From contig DATAHN010000069.1 of assembly GCA_036263155.1 (NCBI GenBank), positions 1-35,105 of the forward strand: 35,105 nucleotides of DNA, read 5' to 3'. The notes under the pieces are model-generated. The model saw nothing but the letters and a program-made list of their open reading frames with translations, did not search any database and was not told where the DNA came from. How positions within the stretch are numbered: position 1 is the stretch's first letter; each line of letters begins with the position of its first letter. The DNA comes from DASUBN01 sp036263155 (GTDB taxonomy: Bacteria > Pseudomonadota > Gammaproteobacteria > Natronospirales > REEB76). The translations under genes were made by a program, and so were the position numbers. This document shows positions 23,425-31,109 of this stretch, one piece after another.

Positions 23425-23454
23425 AAAAGGGAGCGCCTTGCGCTCCCTTTTTTT
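23425..23454. terminator. Bidirectional terminator between the propeller gene and fabH
   Basis: Stem GGGAGCGC (23429-23436) / GCGCTCCC (23440-23447) with loop CTT is preceded by four A and followed by seven T. It sits 20 nt after the plus-strand gene and 18 nt after the convergent fabH, so it can serve both. Confidence 0.95.
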
Positions 23455-23472
23455 ATCCGGCTGGCCGGGGTA

Positions 23473-24447
23473 TCAGAAGCGTACGAGCGCCGCTGCCCAG
23501 GTGAAGCCGCCGCCGAACGCCTCGAGCAGCAGCTTCTGGCCGCGCTTGATACGCCCATCGCGTACTGCCACGTCGAGAGCCATTGGGACTGAAGCGCTGG
23601 AGGTGTTGCCGTGGTCCTGCAAGGTCAGGATCACCCGCTCCATGGGCAGCTTCAGCTTCTTCGCGGTGCCCTCGATGATTCGCAGGTTGGCCTGGTGCGG
23701 CACCAGCCAGTCCAGGTCGTCACCCTTGAGATTATTGGCGTCCAGGGCCTCCTGCGCCACCTCGCCGAGCTTGGTGACGGCGACCTTGAACACCTCATTG
23801 CCCTTCATCTGGATGTAGTCGCGGCGGGCGTGGAAGTCCTCGGGCTTCTTGGACACGCCGGAGGGGAAATACAGCAGGTCCGCATACTGGCCGTCGGCAT
23901 GCACGTGGGTGGAGAGGATGCCGGGCTCGTCGGAGGCCTCCAGCACCACGGCGCCGGCGCCGTCGCCGAACAGCACGCAGGTGTTGCGGTCCTTCCAGTC
24001 CACCATGCGCGAGAGGGTCTCGGCCCCCACCACCAGCGCGCGCTTGGAGGCGCCGGAGCGGATGAACTTGTCGGCGATGGTGAGCGCGTACATGAAGCCG
24101 GTGCAGGCCGCCTCCAGGCCGAAAGCCATCGGGCCGTGGATGCCGAGGCGCCGCTGCAGCAGGCAGCCCATGTTCGGGAACACCTGGTCGGGCGTGGTGG
24201 TACCGACGATGACGAGGTCGATATCGGCGGCCGTGACACCCGCCATCTCCATGGCCTTGCGCGAGGCGCGCTCGCACAGGTCCAGGTTGGTCTCGTCGTC
24301 CGCCACGATGTGCCGGCGCTCTATGCCTGTGCGCGAACGGATCCACTCGTCGGTGGTCTCGACGATCTTCTCCAGGTCGGCATTGGTCATGACCCGGTCC
24401 GGCAGGCAGCGGCCGGTGCCTGCGATGCGCGCGTAGATCTGTTTCAT
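23473..24447 (-). CDS. fabH: 3-oxoacyl-ACP synthase III (FabH)
   Basis: FabH condenses acetyl-CoA with malonyl-ACP to start each fatty-acid chain. The 324-residue protein carries the Cys-His-Asn triad: Cys115 in 'LEAACTGFMYAL', His251 in 'VPHQANLRI' and Asn281 in 'DHGNTSSASVPMAL', plus the C-terminal 'AFGGGFTWAAALVRF'. The N-terminus 'TTDEWIRSRTGIERRH' is typical. The ATG at 24447 overlaps the plsX stop (ATGA), so translation is coupled. In E. coli fabD, fabG and acpP follow; here a terminator follows fabH, so the remaining fab genes must be elsewhere. Identification is firm. Confidence 0.97.
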   Translation of the reverse strand: MKQIYARIAGTGRCLPDRVMTNADLEKIVETTDEWIRSRTGIERRHIVADDETNLDLCERASRKAMEMAGVTAADIDLVIVGTTTPDQVFPNMGCLLQRRLGIHGPMAFGLEAACTGFMYALTIADKFIRSGASKRALVVGAETLSRMVDWKDRNTCVLFGDGAGAVVLEASDEPGILSTHVHADGQYADLLYFPSGVSKKPEDFHARRDYIQMKGNEVFKVAVTKLGEVAQEALDANNLKGDDLDWLVPHQANLRIIEGTAKKLKLPMERVILTLQDHGNTSSASVPMALDVAVRDGRIKRGQKLLLEAFGGGFTWAAALVRF

Positions 24448-25514
24448 GCGTTCTCCGCCGCGGCCGGAGGCTGTTGCGGCAATTGTTCTTCCATCAGTTT
24501 ACCGATGCGCTGCGGCACCTGGTTCTGGACCTCGAGGATGGCGATGCGGATGGCGGCGGCGAAGCCCACGCTATCGGCGCCGCCGTGGCTCTTCACCACC
24601 ACGCCGCGCAGGCCGAGCAGGCTGGCGCCGTTGTAGTGCCGGGTATCGAGGCGCTTGCGCACCATCTTCAGCACCGGCATGGCCGCCAGGGCCAGGAGCT
24701 TGGTGACATAGCTGCGGCGGAACTCCTCGCGGATGATCTGGCTGATCATCTTGGCGAGGCCCTCCATGGTCTTGAGCGAGACGTTGCCGACGAAGCCGTC
24801 CGTCACCACCACGTCCACATCGCGGGAGAAGATGTCGTCGCCCTCGACGAAGCCGATGTAGTTGAGATGGCTGGCGGTGAGCATGCGCGCCGCCTCTTTC
24901 ACCTTCTCGTTGCCCTTGATCTCCTCCTCGCCGATGTTGAGGAGGCCGACGCGAGGTTCCTTGATGTTGTAGACCGCGCTCGCCAGCGCCGCGCCCATCA
25001 CCCCGAACTGGAACAACTGCTCGGACGTGCAGTCGGCGTTGGCGCCGAGGTCGAGCATGTGGGTGTGGCCACCATGGGATGGGATCAGCGCGCAGATGGC
25101 GGGCCGATCGATGCCGCTCACGGTCTTGAGCACGAAGCGCGCGGTGGCCATGAGCGCACCGGTGTTACCGGCGCTCACGCAGGCATGCGCCTGACCGGCT
25201 TTCACCAGGTCGATGGCGACCCGCATGGAAGAGTCCTTCTTGCCGCGCAGCGCCAGCGATGGCAGCTCGTCGCTGCCCACTTCCTCGGAAGCGTGATGCA
25301 CGGTGAGGCGCTCGCCGAAGCGGGCACGGTGGCGCGCGACCAGGGGCTCAAGCGCCTCCTGGCGGCCGACCATGATCAGCCTGAGCTCAGGATGCTTGCC
25401 GAGCATGTTGACGGCCGCGGGCACGGTCACGGAAAGCCCGTGATCGCCGCCCATGGCGTCCAGCGCGATGGTGACGGTGGAGTTCATCGTATGAGCGGAG
25501 GCCGGCCCCGTCAT
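24444..25514 (-). CDS. plsX: Phosphate acyltransferase PlsX
   Basis: PlsX converts acyl-ACP and phosphate to acyl-phosphate, the acyl donor for PlsY in phospholipid synthesis; it acts at the inner face of the membrane. The product is 356 residues from the ATG at 25514, or 347 from the ATG at 25487, which brings 'TVTIALDAMGGDHG' close to the N-terminus as in E. coli PlsX. Neither start has a good ribosome-binding site. Family stretches include 'ASEEVGSDELPSLALRGKKDSSMRVAIDLVK', 'CVSAGNTGALMA', 'LDLGANADCTSEQL' and 'VVTDGFVGNVSLKTMEG'. The gene follows rpmF by 39 nt and overlaps fabH by 4 nt. Confidence 0.95.
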   Translation of the reverse strand: MTGPASAHTMNSTVTIALDAMGGDHGLSVTVPAAVNMLGKHPELRLIMVGRQEALEPLVARHRARFGERLTVHHASEEVGSDELPSLALRGKKDSSMRVAIDLVKAGQAHACVSAGNTGALMATARFVLKTVSGIDRPAICALIPSHGGHTHMLDLGANADCTSEQLFQFGVMGAALASAVYNIKEPRVGLLNIGEEEIKGNEKVKEAARMLTASHLNYIGFVEGDDIFSRDVDVVVTDGFVGNVSLKTMEGLAKMISQIIREEFRRSYVTKLLALAAMPVLKMVRKRLDTRHYNGASLLGLRGVVVKSHGGADSVGFAAAIRIAILEVQNQVPQRIGKLMEEQLPQQPPAAAENA

Positions 25515-25553
25515 GCTGTCACCCGCGCCTCACGCGCGCGGGTGGATGAAGAC

Positions 25554-25736
25554 TCAGTCGTCCCGCTTGGTGTTGAGGATCTTCTTGCCGCGGTAGAAGC
25601 CGTCGGCCGTGATATGGTGCCGGCGATGGGTCTCACCGGTGCTGGACTCGACCGAGAGGGTCGCGCCACGGAGAGCGTCGTGCGAACGGCGCTGGCCACG
25701 GCGGGAAGGGGTCACGCGACTTTTCTGAACAGCCAT
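25554..25736 (-). CDS. rpmF: 50S ribosomal protein L32
   Basis: This 60-residue basic protein of the large ribosomal subunit begins MAVQKSRVTPSRRGQRRSHDAL, typical of proteobacterial L32, and ends 'GFYRGKKILNTKRDD'. It has no cysteines, so it is the zinc-free form. The ATG at 25736 has an AGGAA site 4 nt upstream; longer frames reaching 25901 are out-of-frame readings of yceD. It lies 16 nt after yceD and 39 nt before plsX, the conserved ribosome-lipid operon order. Identification is certain. Confidence 0.97.
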   Translation of the reverse strand: MAVQKSRVTPSRRGQRRSHDALRGATLSVESSTGETHRRHHITADGFYRGKKILNTKRDD

Positions 25737-25752
25737 TTTCCTACTCCTGGAT

Positions 25753-26268
25753 TCACCGGCCGCGCTTGAGCTTGGCCAATTCCGCAAAAGGGTTCTTCTT
25801 CTCCACGGGTTCCGCGGCTTGCGCCGCATGGCCCGGGAGTTCTCCACATGCCGTGTCGCCTTCGTGCCTGGGCACGAGCGGCAACGCCAGCAGCAATTCA
25901 TCCGCCACCAGCTCCTTCAGGTCGACGTCGCCATCGGCCGAGAGCAGCGGCTCGTATTCTTCGGATAAGCCGGCGAGCTGCTCGTCCGACTTCACCCATG
26001 CCAGGTTCGGCTCCGCATGCACCGCGAGCTTCACGGGCTCCAGGCAGCGCTGGCAGGTCAGCTCGAGCTCAGCATCGATGCGGCCCGTGACCGTCACCTG
26101 CCGCGCCGCATCCTTGCCGGCTTCGAGCATCACCTTCACTTCTCCCCGGTCCGAGGCCAGCACCGCGGCCAGCCGCGGCAGCGATCTCACCGGCAGGCGT
26201 CCTTCCAGGCCGTAGGTCTGGCGGGCAGCGCGGGCGAGATCCAGGGAGGGCGGCAAAGCGCCTGACAT
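25753..26268 (-). CDS. yceD: YceD/DUF177 23S rRNA accumulation protein
   Basis: YceD is a conserved DUF177 protein that supports 23S rRNA accumulation; its exact activity is not settled. The 171-residue product has the family's 'LTCQRCLEPV' (CxxC near residue 77), 'VKSDEQLAGLSEEYEPL', 'DLKELVADELLLALPLVPRH' and the terminal 'KKNPFAELAKLKRGR', close in layout to E. coli YceD. I chose the ATG at 26268 because homology begins there; the frame can be extended to 26718, but this runs antisense through yceF. A near-consensus promoter ends only 9 nt upstream and there is no Shine-Dalgarno sequence, so the message is probably leaderless. It heads yceD-rpmF-plsX-fabH. Confidence 0.93.
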   Translation of the reverse strand: MSGALPPSLDLARAARQTYGLEGRLPVRSLPRLAAVLASDRGEVKVMLEAGKDAARQVTVTGRIDAELELTCQRCLEPVKLAVHAEPNLAWVKSDEQLAGLSEEYEPLLSADGDVDLKELVADELLLALPLVPRHEGDTACGELPGHAAQAAEPVEKKNPFAELAKLKRGR

Positions 26269-26277
26269 AAGCGCGCA

Positions 26278-26306
26278 ATCATACTTTTCCGAGCCGCTCG
26301 TGTCAA
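26278..26306 (-). promoter_or_regulatory. Sigma70-type promoter of yceD-rpmF-plsX-fabH
   Basis: On the minus strand a perfect TTGACA (plus 26301-26306) is separated by exactly 17 nt from TATGAT (plus 26278-26283; five of six matches). Only nine bases (TGCGCGCTT) separate the -10 box from the yceD ATG at 26268, so transcription should start within about three bases of the start codon. Confidence 0.85.
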
Positions 26307-26397
26307 AGTTTGAAGCGCCCAAGCCCTTGTTTTTACAGCGTCTTGTGCCAGGGCCCGCTTCCAGGCGATGCTTACGGCCCCTTTTCGGGACGACCCC

Positions 26398-26988
26398 ATG
26401 CCCCCTTCCCGCCCTCCCTTGGTCCTGGCATCCACTTCCCGGCACCGGCGCTTGCTGCTGGAACGCCTTGGCCTGCCCTTCACCACCGCGGCGCCGGGCG
26501 TGGATGAGACCCGCAGCGCCAGTGAGCCTGTGCAGGCGCTGGTGCAGCGGCTGTCCCGGGCCAAGGCTGAGGCGGTGGCGGCGCAGCATCCCAGGGCGCT
26601 CATCATCGGCTCCGACCAGGCGGCGGAACGGGAGGGCGAGATCCTGGGCAAGCCCGGGGACCACGCCACCGCCACGGCCCAGCTCAAGGCCGCCTCTGGC
26701 AAGTACATGAAGTTCCACACGGGCCTGTGCCTGATCGACACCCGGGACGGCCGCATCCAGGAATACACCGATGTGACCCGGGTGGCCTTCCGCAAGCTCA
26801 CGGATGCGGAGATCGAGCGCTATCTCCAGGCGGAGCAGCCCTATGACTCCGCCGGCAGCTTCAAATCCGAAGGTCTGGGGGTAAGCCTGTTTGAGGCCAT
26901 CGAATCGAACGATCCCTCGGCCCTGATAGGCCTGCCGCTGATTCAGCTCTGCAAGTTCCTCCGGAACCTGGGCCTGGAATTGCCCTAG
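26398..26988 (+). CDS. yceF: Maf-family nucleotide pyrophosphatase, YceF type
   Basis: YceF hydrolyses modified nucleoside triphosphates; the characterised E. coli enzyme prefers 7-methyl-GTP. The 196-residue product shows the Maf signature 'LVLASTSRHRRLLLERL' (residues 8-24), 'GVDET', the catalytic 'IIGSDQ' (Asp73), 'GKPGD' and 'KFHTGLCL'. The YceF-like ending is 'YDSAGSFKSEGLGVSLFEAIESNDPSALIGLPLIQLCKFLR'. I chose the ATG at 26398 (GGGA 8 nt upstream), where homology begins; an ATG at 26368 would add ten residues. It is divergent from yceD and convergent with rluC, sharing the bases CTAG of both stop codons, as in the E. coli gene order. Confidence 0.94.
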   Translation: MPPSRPPLVLASTSRHRRLLLERLGLPFTTAAPGVDETRSASEPVQALVQRLSRAKAEAVAAQHPRALIIGSDQAAEREGEILGKPGDHATATAQLKAASGKYMKFHTGLCLIDTRDGRIQEYTDVTRVAFRKLTDAEIERYLQAEQPYDSAGSFKSEGLGVSLFEAIESNDPSALIGLPLIQLCKFLRNLGLELP

Positions 26989-27938
26989 ACCGGTGTCCCG
27001 CCGAGATTCCTGATCACTGCCTGCAACTCATCGTCCAGGGGCGCCGTGAGCGCCAGGCGCTCGCCCGTCTCCGGGTGCGGGAAGCTCAACCGATGGGCAT
27101 GCAGGAACATGCGCTTCAGTCCCGCCGCCTTGAGTACCTTGTTGGCCTCCCGGTCGCCGTACTTGTCATCTCCCGCTACCGGGTGACCGATGTAGGACGC
27201 ATGCACGCGGATCTGGTGGGTGCGGCCGGTGTAGATGCGGATGTCCGTCAGGACCGAGCCGGCGAACTTCTGTAATGGGGTGAACAGGCTCTTGGCCTCT
27301 TTCCCCTCGCGGCTCACCTTCACGATACGCTCGCCGCCTTCCAGCTGGTTCTTCTCCAGGGGGGCATCCACTTCCCGGTTGCCGCCCAGCCAGGGGTGGG
27401 CCAGCAGGGCCAGGTAATGCTTCTCCACGGAACCGTCCCGGAAGGCCCCGTGCAGGGACCGGACGGCACTCCGGCGCTTGGCGACGATGAGACAGCCACT
27501 GGTATCCCGGTCCAGCCGGTGGGCGAGTTCCAGGCCCGGCGTTTCGGGCCTGAGCACTCTCAGGGTCTCGATGACTCCGAAGCTCACGCCGCTGCCCCCG
27601 TGGACGGCCATACCGGCGGGCTTGTTCACCACCAGGATGCGATCATCCTCGAACAGGATGCCGGACTGCATGGCTTCCTGCTGCCAATGGGGTGGCTTGC
27701 CGGGGGTGGCTTTCTCCTCCTGGCGCACCGGTGGCAGGCGCAGCTCGTCGCCCGCCTCCAGACGGTATTCGGGCTTCACGCGCTTCTTGTTGACCCGCAC
27801 CTGGCCGGTGCGCAGGAGCCGGTATACGTGGCTCTTGGGCACCCCCTTGAGGGTCCGGAACAGGAAGTTGTCGAGCCTTTGGCCCGCGTCTTCCTCTCCC
27901 GCGGTCAGCATACGGACCTTGGGACCGCCAGAATCCAC
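26985..27938 (-). CDS. rluC: 23S rRNA pseudouridine synthase RluC
   Basis: RluC makes pseudouridines 955, 2504 and 2580 (E. coli numbering) in 23S rRNA. The 317-residue protein has an N-terminal S4 RNA-binding domain (about 19-78, 'RLDNFLFRTLKGVPKSHVYRLLRTGQVRVN'), the catalytic motif 'AHRLDRDTSGCL' with Asp143, 'EKHYLALLAHPW' and 'IYTGRTHQIRVHASYIGHPVAGDDKYG'. The start is a GTG at 27938 with AGGAG 8 nt upstream; the ATG at 27911 is less likely. The gene is divergent from rne, an arrangement conserved in gammaproteobacteria. RluD-type specificity cannot be fully excluded, but the context strongly supports RluC. Confidence 0.95.
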   Translation of the reverse strand: MDSGGPKVRMLTAGEEDAGQRLDNFLFRTLKGVPKSHVYRLLRTGQVRVNKKRVKPEYRLEAGDELRLPPVRQEEKATPGKPPHWQQEAMQSGILFEDDRILVVNKPAGMAVHGGSGVSFGVIETLRVLRPETPGLELAHRLDRDTSGCLIVAKRRSAVRSLHGAFRDGSVEKHYLALLAHPWLGGNREVDAPLEKNQLEGGERIVKVSREGKEAKSLFTPLQKFAGSVLTDIRIYTGRTHQIRVHASYIGHPVAGDDKYGDREANKVLKAAGLKRMFLHAHRLSFPHPETGERLALTAPLDDELQAVIRNLGGTPV

Positions 27939-27971
27939 GCTTAAGCTCCTGAAAATAAAAGTGTTACGGCG

Positions 27972-28000
27972 TTGTAGGGTCGGGAAATCGTTGCTATAGT
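27972..28000 (+). promoter_or_regulatory. Candidate rne promoter
   Basis: TTGTAG (27972-27977), a 17-nt spacer and TATAGT (27995-28000; five of six matches to TATAAT) make a plausible sigma70 promoter. The start would be near 28007, about 350 nt before the rne ATG. The -35 match is modest (three of six). Confidence 0.6.
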
Positions 28001-28006
28001 ACCGGA

Positions 28007-28358
28007 CAGGTGTAAACCGTGCGTTGCCTGGCCAAGGCCTGAGCCCGCGGAAAATGCCCAGCGAAAGGCCCTGAGGGGGCCTTTATGCGATTTGGTGGGG
28101 TCCGCCGCGTATCTATCCAGCGGCCCCGTGTAAAGCGACGTCGCCCGCCCCTTGGAACGGGCTAAAGCGACGTTAAGGACCGCGCTCCCATGCCTTCGCA
28201 TGGTCACGAAGCGCCGATTCCGCCCAGGCATGGATTTCTAAGGCAGCCGTCCCCCGCAAGGGACCGGCGCCTGAACAACCAGAAGATCCCCGCCTCGAGG
28301 CCGTCCGGCCCTTCCTGATCTCGTGCAGCCCATGGTGCAGCGCTGAGCGAGACGTTCG
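28007..28358 (+). ncRNA. Long structured 5-prime leader of rne
   Basis: About 350 nt separate the predicted start from the rne ATG, with no supported gene. Clear hairpins are AAAGGCCC-tgagg-GGGCCTTT (28064-28084), CCATGC-cttc-GCATGG (28188-28203) and GCCGTCCC-ccgcaa-GGGACCGGC with one bulge (28246-28268), plus a stem inside a direct repeat (28131-28173). In E. coli the 361-nt rne leader mediates autoregulation by RNase E; a similar function here is inference from position, length and folding. Confidence 0.6.
28131..28173 (+). repeat. 11-base direct repeat flanking a hairpin in the rne leader
   Basis: TAAAGCGACGT occurs at 28131-28141 and again at 28163-28173. Between the copies GCCCG (28143-28147) can pair with CGGGC (28158-28162). 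Two identical single-stranded boxes beside a stem could be protein-binding or RNase E recognition sites; nothing known was matched. Confidence 0.65.
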
Positions 28359-31037
28359 ATGAAAAGAATACTGATCAATGCGACCCAGCCCGAGGAATTG
28401 CGCGTGGCCATGGTGGATGGCCAGCGCCTGTATGACCTCGACCTCGAGGTGCTCTCCAAGGAGCAGAAGAAGGCCAACATCTACAAGGGCCGGATCACCC
28501 GGGTCGAGCCCAGCCTGGAAGCCTGCTTCGTGGACTACGGTTCCGAGCGCCACGGTTTCCTGCCGCTGAAGGAGATCTCCCGCAGCTACTTCCGTCAGGG
28601 CGCCGACACATCCGGCCGTATCAACATCCGTGAGGTGTTGCAGGAAGGCCAGGAAGTCATGGTGCAGGTGGACAAGGAGGAGCGCGGCAACAAGGGCGCC
28701 GCCCTCACCACGTTCATCAGCCTGGCGGGACGCTTCATGGTGCTGATGCCCAACAACCCCCGTGCCGGCGGCGTGTCGCGCCGGGTCGAGGGGGATGACC
28801 GCGAGGAGTTGCGCGATGCGCTCTCCTCCCTTCAGATCCCGGAAGGCATGGGCGTCATCATCCGCACCGCCGCCGGCGGCCGCAGCCCCGAGGAACTGCA
28901 GTGGGACCTGGACTACCTGGTGCAGACCTGGGATGCCATCGACAAGGCCTCCCATGAGCGCTCCGCGCCGTTCCTGATCTATCAGGAAGGCAACGTCGTG
29001 ATCCGCGCCCTGCGGGACTACCTGCGAGCCGATATCGGCGAGATCCTGGTGGATGACGACAAGATGTTCCAGGAGGCTCAGGCCTTCATGCAGAAGGTCA
29101 TGCCCCAGAGCGTCGGCAAGCTCAAGCGCTACGACGAACGCGTGCCGCTGTTCACCCGCTTCCAGATCGAGAGCCAGATCGAGGCCGCCTTCGGCCGCCA
29201 CATCCGCCTGCCCTCCGGCGGCGCCCTGGTCATCGACCACACCGAGGCGCTGGTGGCCATCGACGTCAACTCGGCCCGCGCCACCAAGGGCAGCGACATC
29301 GAGGAGACCGCCCTGCGCACCAACCTGGAGGCCGCCGACGAGGTGGCACGCCAGCTCCGGCTGCGCGACCTGGGCGGCCTCATCGTCATCGATTTCATCG
29401 ACATGGGCCCGCCCAAGAACCAGCGTGAGGTGGAAGACCGCCTGCGTACCGCTCTGGAGATGGACCGCGCCCGCGTGCAGGTGGGCAAGCTGTCCCGCTT
29501 CGGCCTGCTCGAGATGTCGCGCCAGCGCCTGCGCCCCTCCCTGGGCGAGTCCACCCAGGTGGTGTGCCCGCAGTGCGAAGGCGAGGGCCGCATCCGCGGC
29601 ATCGAGTCCCTCTCCCTGTCGGTGCTGCGCCTGATCGAGGAAGAGGCCATGAAGGAGCGCACCTCGCGCGTCGTGGCCAAGCTGCCCGTGAACGTGGCGA
29701 CCTTCCTGCTCAACGAGAAGCGCGGCATCATCTCGGAGATCGAGAAGCGCTGCCAGGTGACGGTGGTGCTGGTGCCGCACCCGCACATGGACATGCCGAA
29801 GTACGACATCCAGCGCATCCGCGACGACGAGGCCCGCGCCCCCGGCGCCACCAACACCAGCTACAAGCTGGTGACGGCTCCGGAGCCGGAGCCGCTGCCG
29901 AGTTCGGAGCGCACCAAGGAAGCCCCCGAGGCCCCGGCGGTGAAGGGCATCAACCCTTCCATGCCGGCCCCGGTGTTCACTCCCGAGACTGTGGAGCGGC
30001 CCGGCATCTTCGTGAAGCTGTGGCGCGCGCTGTTTGGCACCGGAGCCGAGACCGAGAAGAAGCGTCCCGAGCGCAGCCCCCGCGAGCACCGCGGCCCGCG
30101 CCAGGAGTTCGGCCGGCGCGACCGTAACGAGCGTGACCGCAGCCGCGGACGCGACCGGGAGCGCGGCAACCGCCACCGCGACGAGCGTGGTGACCGCGAC
30201 CGTAATGCCCAGCGCCAGGGCCAGGGCCAGAACCAGGGCGGCGGTGGCCAGAAGCGCGAGGAGCGCGGCGACCGCAACCAGCAAGCCCGCGGTGAGCGTC
30301 AGGACCGTCACGAACGTGGCGACCGCCATGAGCGTAGCAACCGCGGCGAACGGGGTGACCGGCATGAACGCGGCAACCGGGGCGAGCGTGGCGAGCGGCA
30401 TGAGAACCGTCCGCAGCAGCAGGCGCAGCCGGCTCCAGCCCCTGCTTCCATTCCCGCTCCCGCTCCGGCTCCCGTCCTCTCCGAGGCCGAGCAGCTGAGC
30501 GAGCAGGCCCGCCATGAGCAGATTGCCCAGGAGCAGGCAGCCATGACCCCGGCCGGCGGCCAGTTTAGCAACGGCATGGGCGGCCCCGCCGCCGAGCGCG
30601 CAGGCGAAGGCGGCGGACGCCGCGGACGCCGTCGCGGACGCCGTGGCGGACGTCGCCGCCGCTTCGAGGAGCGCGGCGAGCCAGGCGCTCCGGGTCAGCA
30701 GCAGAGCGGCGGCTCCCACGCTGAGGATGACAACCGCGGCAACGTGGCGCCTCCGGGCGAGCACTTCGGTCACGATGACCAGGAGGGCGGCGCCGAGGAG
30801 CGCAATTTCTCCCACGACGTGCATGATCACGCCCACACCGCTGCTCCGGTACAACCGGCACGACCGTCGCGCGAGACCTATCATGAGCCTTCGAGCGCGG
30901 CCGGCCATGACGACCGCACCATGCCCAACCCCTATCTCATCCCGGATGCCGCTCCCCGGCAGGAGCCTTCCGAGAACCACGGTGGCGGCCAGGGCGGCGG
31001 CAATGACGGCAACCCTGGTGGCGGGCATCAGGAATGA
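28359..31037 (+). CDS. rne: Ribonuclease E
   Basis: RNase E is the membrane-associated endonuclease that starts most mRNA decay, processes rRNA and tRNA, and scaffolds the degradosome. The 892-residue protein has a canonical catalytic half: S1 domain (about 36-125), RNase H-like and 5-prime-sensor regions, DNase I-like catalytic domain with Asp302 ('LVAIDVNSAR') and Asp345 ('IVIDFIDM'), and zinc-link Cys403/Cys406 (CPQC). These match E. coli residues with an offset of one. The C-terminal half is disordered: an Arg-rich segment (about 575-640), RGD/RGE/RHE repeats (about 640-685), a Pro/Ala stretch, a second poly-Arg block (about 750-770) and a Gly/Asn-rich end. E. coli-type enolase or PNPase sites are not recognisable. 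The ribosome-binding site is weak; the long leader suggests autoregulation. Confidence 0.97.
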   Translation: MKRILINATQPEELRVAMVDGQRLYDLDLEVLSKEQKKANIYKGRITRVEPSLEACFVDYGSERHGFLPLKEISRSYFRQGADTSGRINIREVLQEGQEVMVQVDKEERGNKGAALTTFISLAGRFMVLMPNNPRAGGVSRRVEGDDREELRDALSSLQIPEGMGVIIRTAAGGRSPEELQWDLDYLVQTWDAIDKASHERSAPFLIYQEGNVVIRALRDYLRADIGEILVDDDKMFQEAQAFMQKVMPQSVGKLKRYDERVPLFTRFQIESQIEAAFGRHIRLPSGGALVIDHTEALVAIDVNSARATKGSDIEETALRTNLEAADEVARQLRLRDLGGLIVIDFIDMGPPKNQREVEDRLRTALEMDRARVQVGKLSRFGLLEMSRQRLRPSLGESTQVVCPQCEGEGRIRGIESLSLSVLRLIEEEAMKERTSRVVAKLPVNVATFLLNEKRGIISEIEKRCQVTVVLVPHPHMDMPKYDIQRIRDDEARAPGATNTSYKLVTAPEPEPLPSSERTKEAPEAPAVKGINPSMPAPVFTPETVERPGIFVKLWRALFGTGAETEKKRPERSPREHRGPRQEFGRRDRNERDRSRGRDRERGNRHRDERGDRDRNAQRQGQGQNQGGGGQKREERGDRNQQARGERQDRHERGDRHERSNRGERGDRHERGNRGERGERHENRPQQQAQPAPAPASIPAPAPAPVLSEAEQLSEQARHEQIAQEQAAMTPAGGQFSNGMGGPAAERAGEGGGRRGRRRGRRGGRRRRFEERGEPGAPGQQQSGGSHAEDDNRGNVAPPGEHFGHDDQEGGAEERNFSHDVHDHAHTAAPVQPARPSRETYHEPSSAAGHDDRTMPNPYLIPDAAPRQEPSENHGGGQGGGNDGNPGGGHQE

Positions 31038-31061
31038 TGTCGGCGCCTGAGGCATGAAACG

Positions 31062-31093
31062 AAACGCCCGGCATTAGCCGGGCGTTTTCTTTT
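31062..31093 (+). terminator. Rho-independent terminator of rne
   Basis: AAACGCCCGGC (31062-31072), loop ATTA and GCCGGGCGTTT (31077-31087) form an eleven-base-pair stem, followed by TCTTTT. It lies 25 nt after the rne stop codon. Confidence 0.92.
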
Positions 31094-31109
31094 AAGCCGC
31101 GCAAAAGCT

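Noticed and set aside
13448..28079. 14-base match AGGCCCTGAGGGGG shared by the gspC upstream region and the rne leader
   Set aside because: In a 35-kb GC-rich window a match of this length between two sites is expected by chance; structures around it differ.
28173..31055. 960-codon minus-strand open frame opposite rne
   Set aside because: It has repetitive Leu/Ala/His-rich translation and is the exact complement of the rne repeats; there is no recognisable protein.
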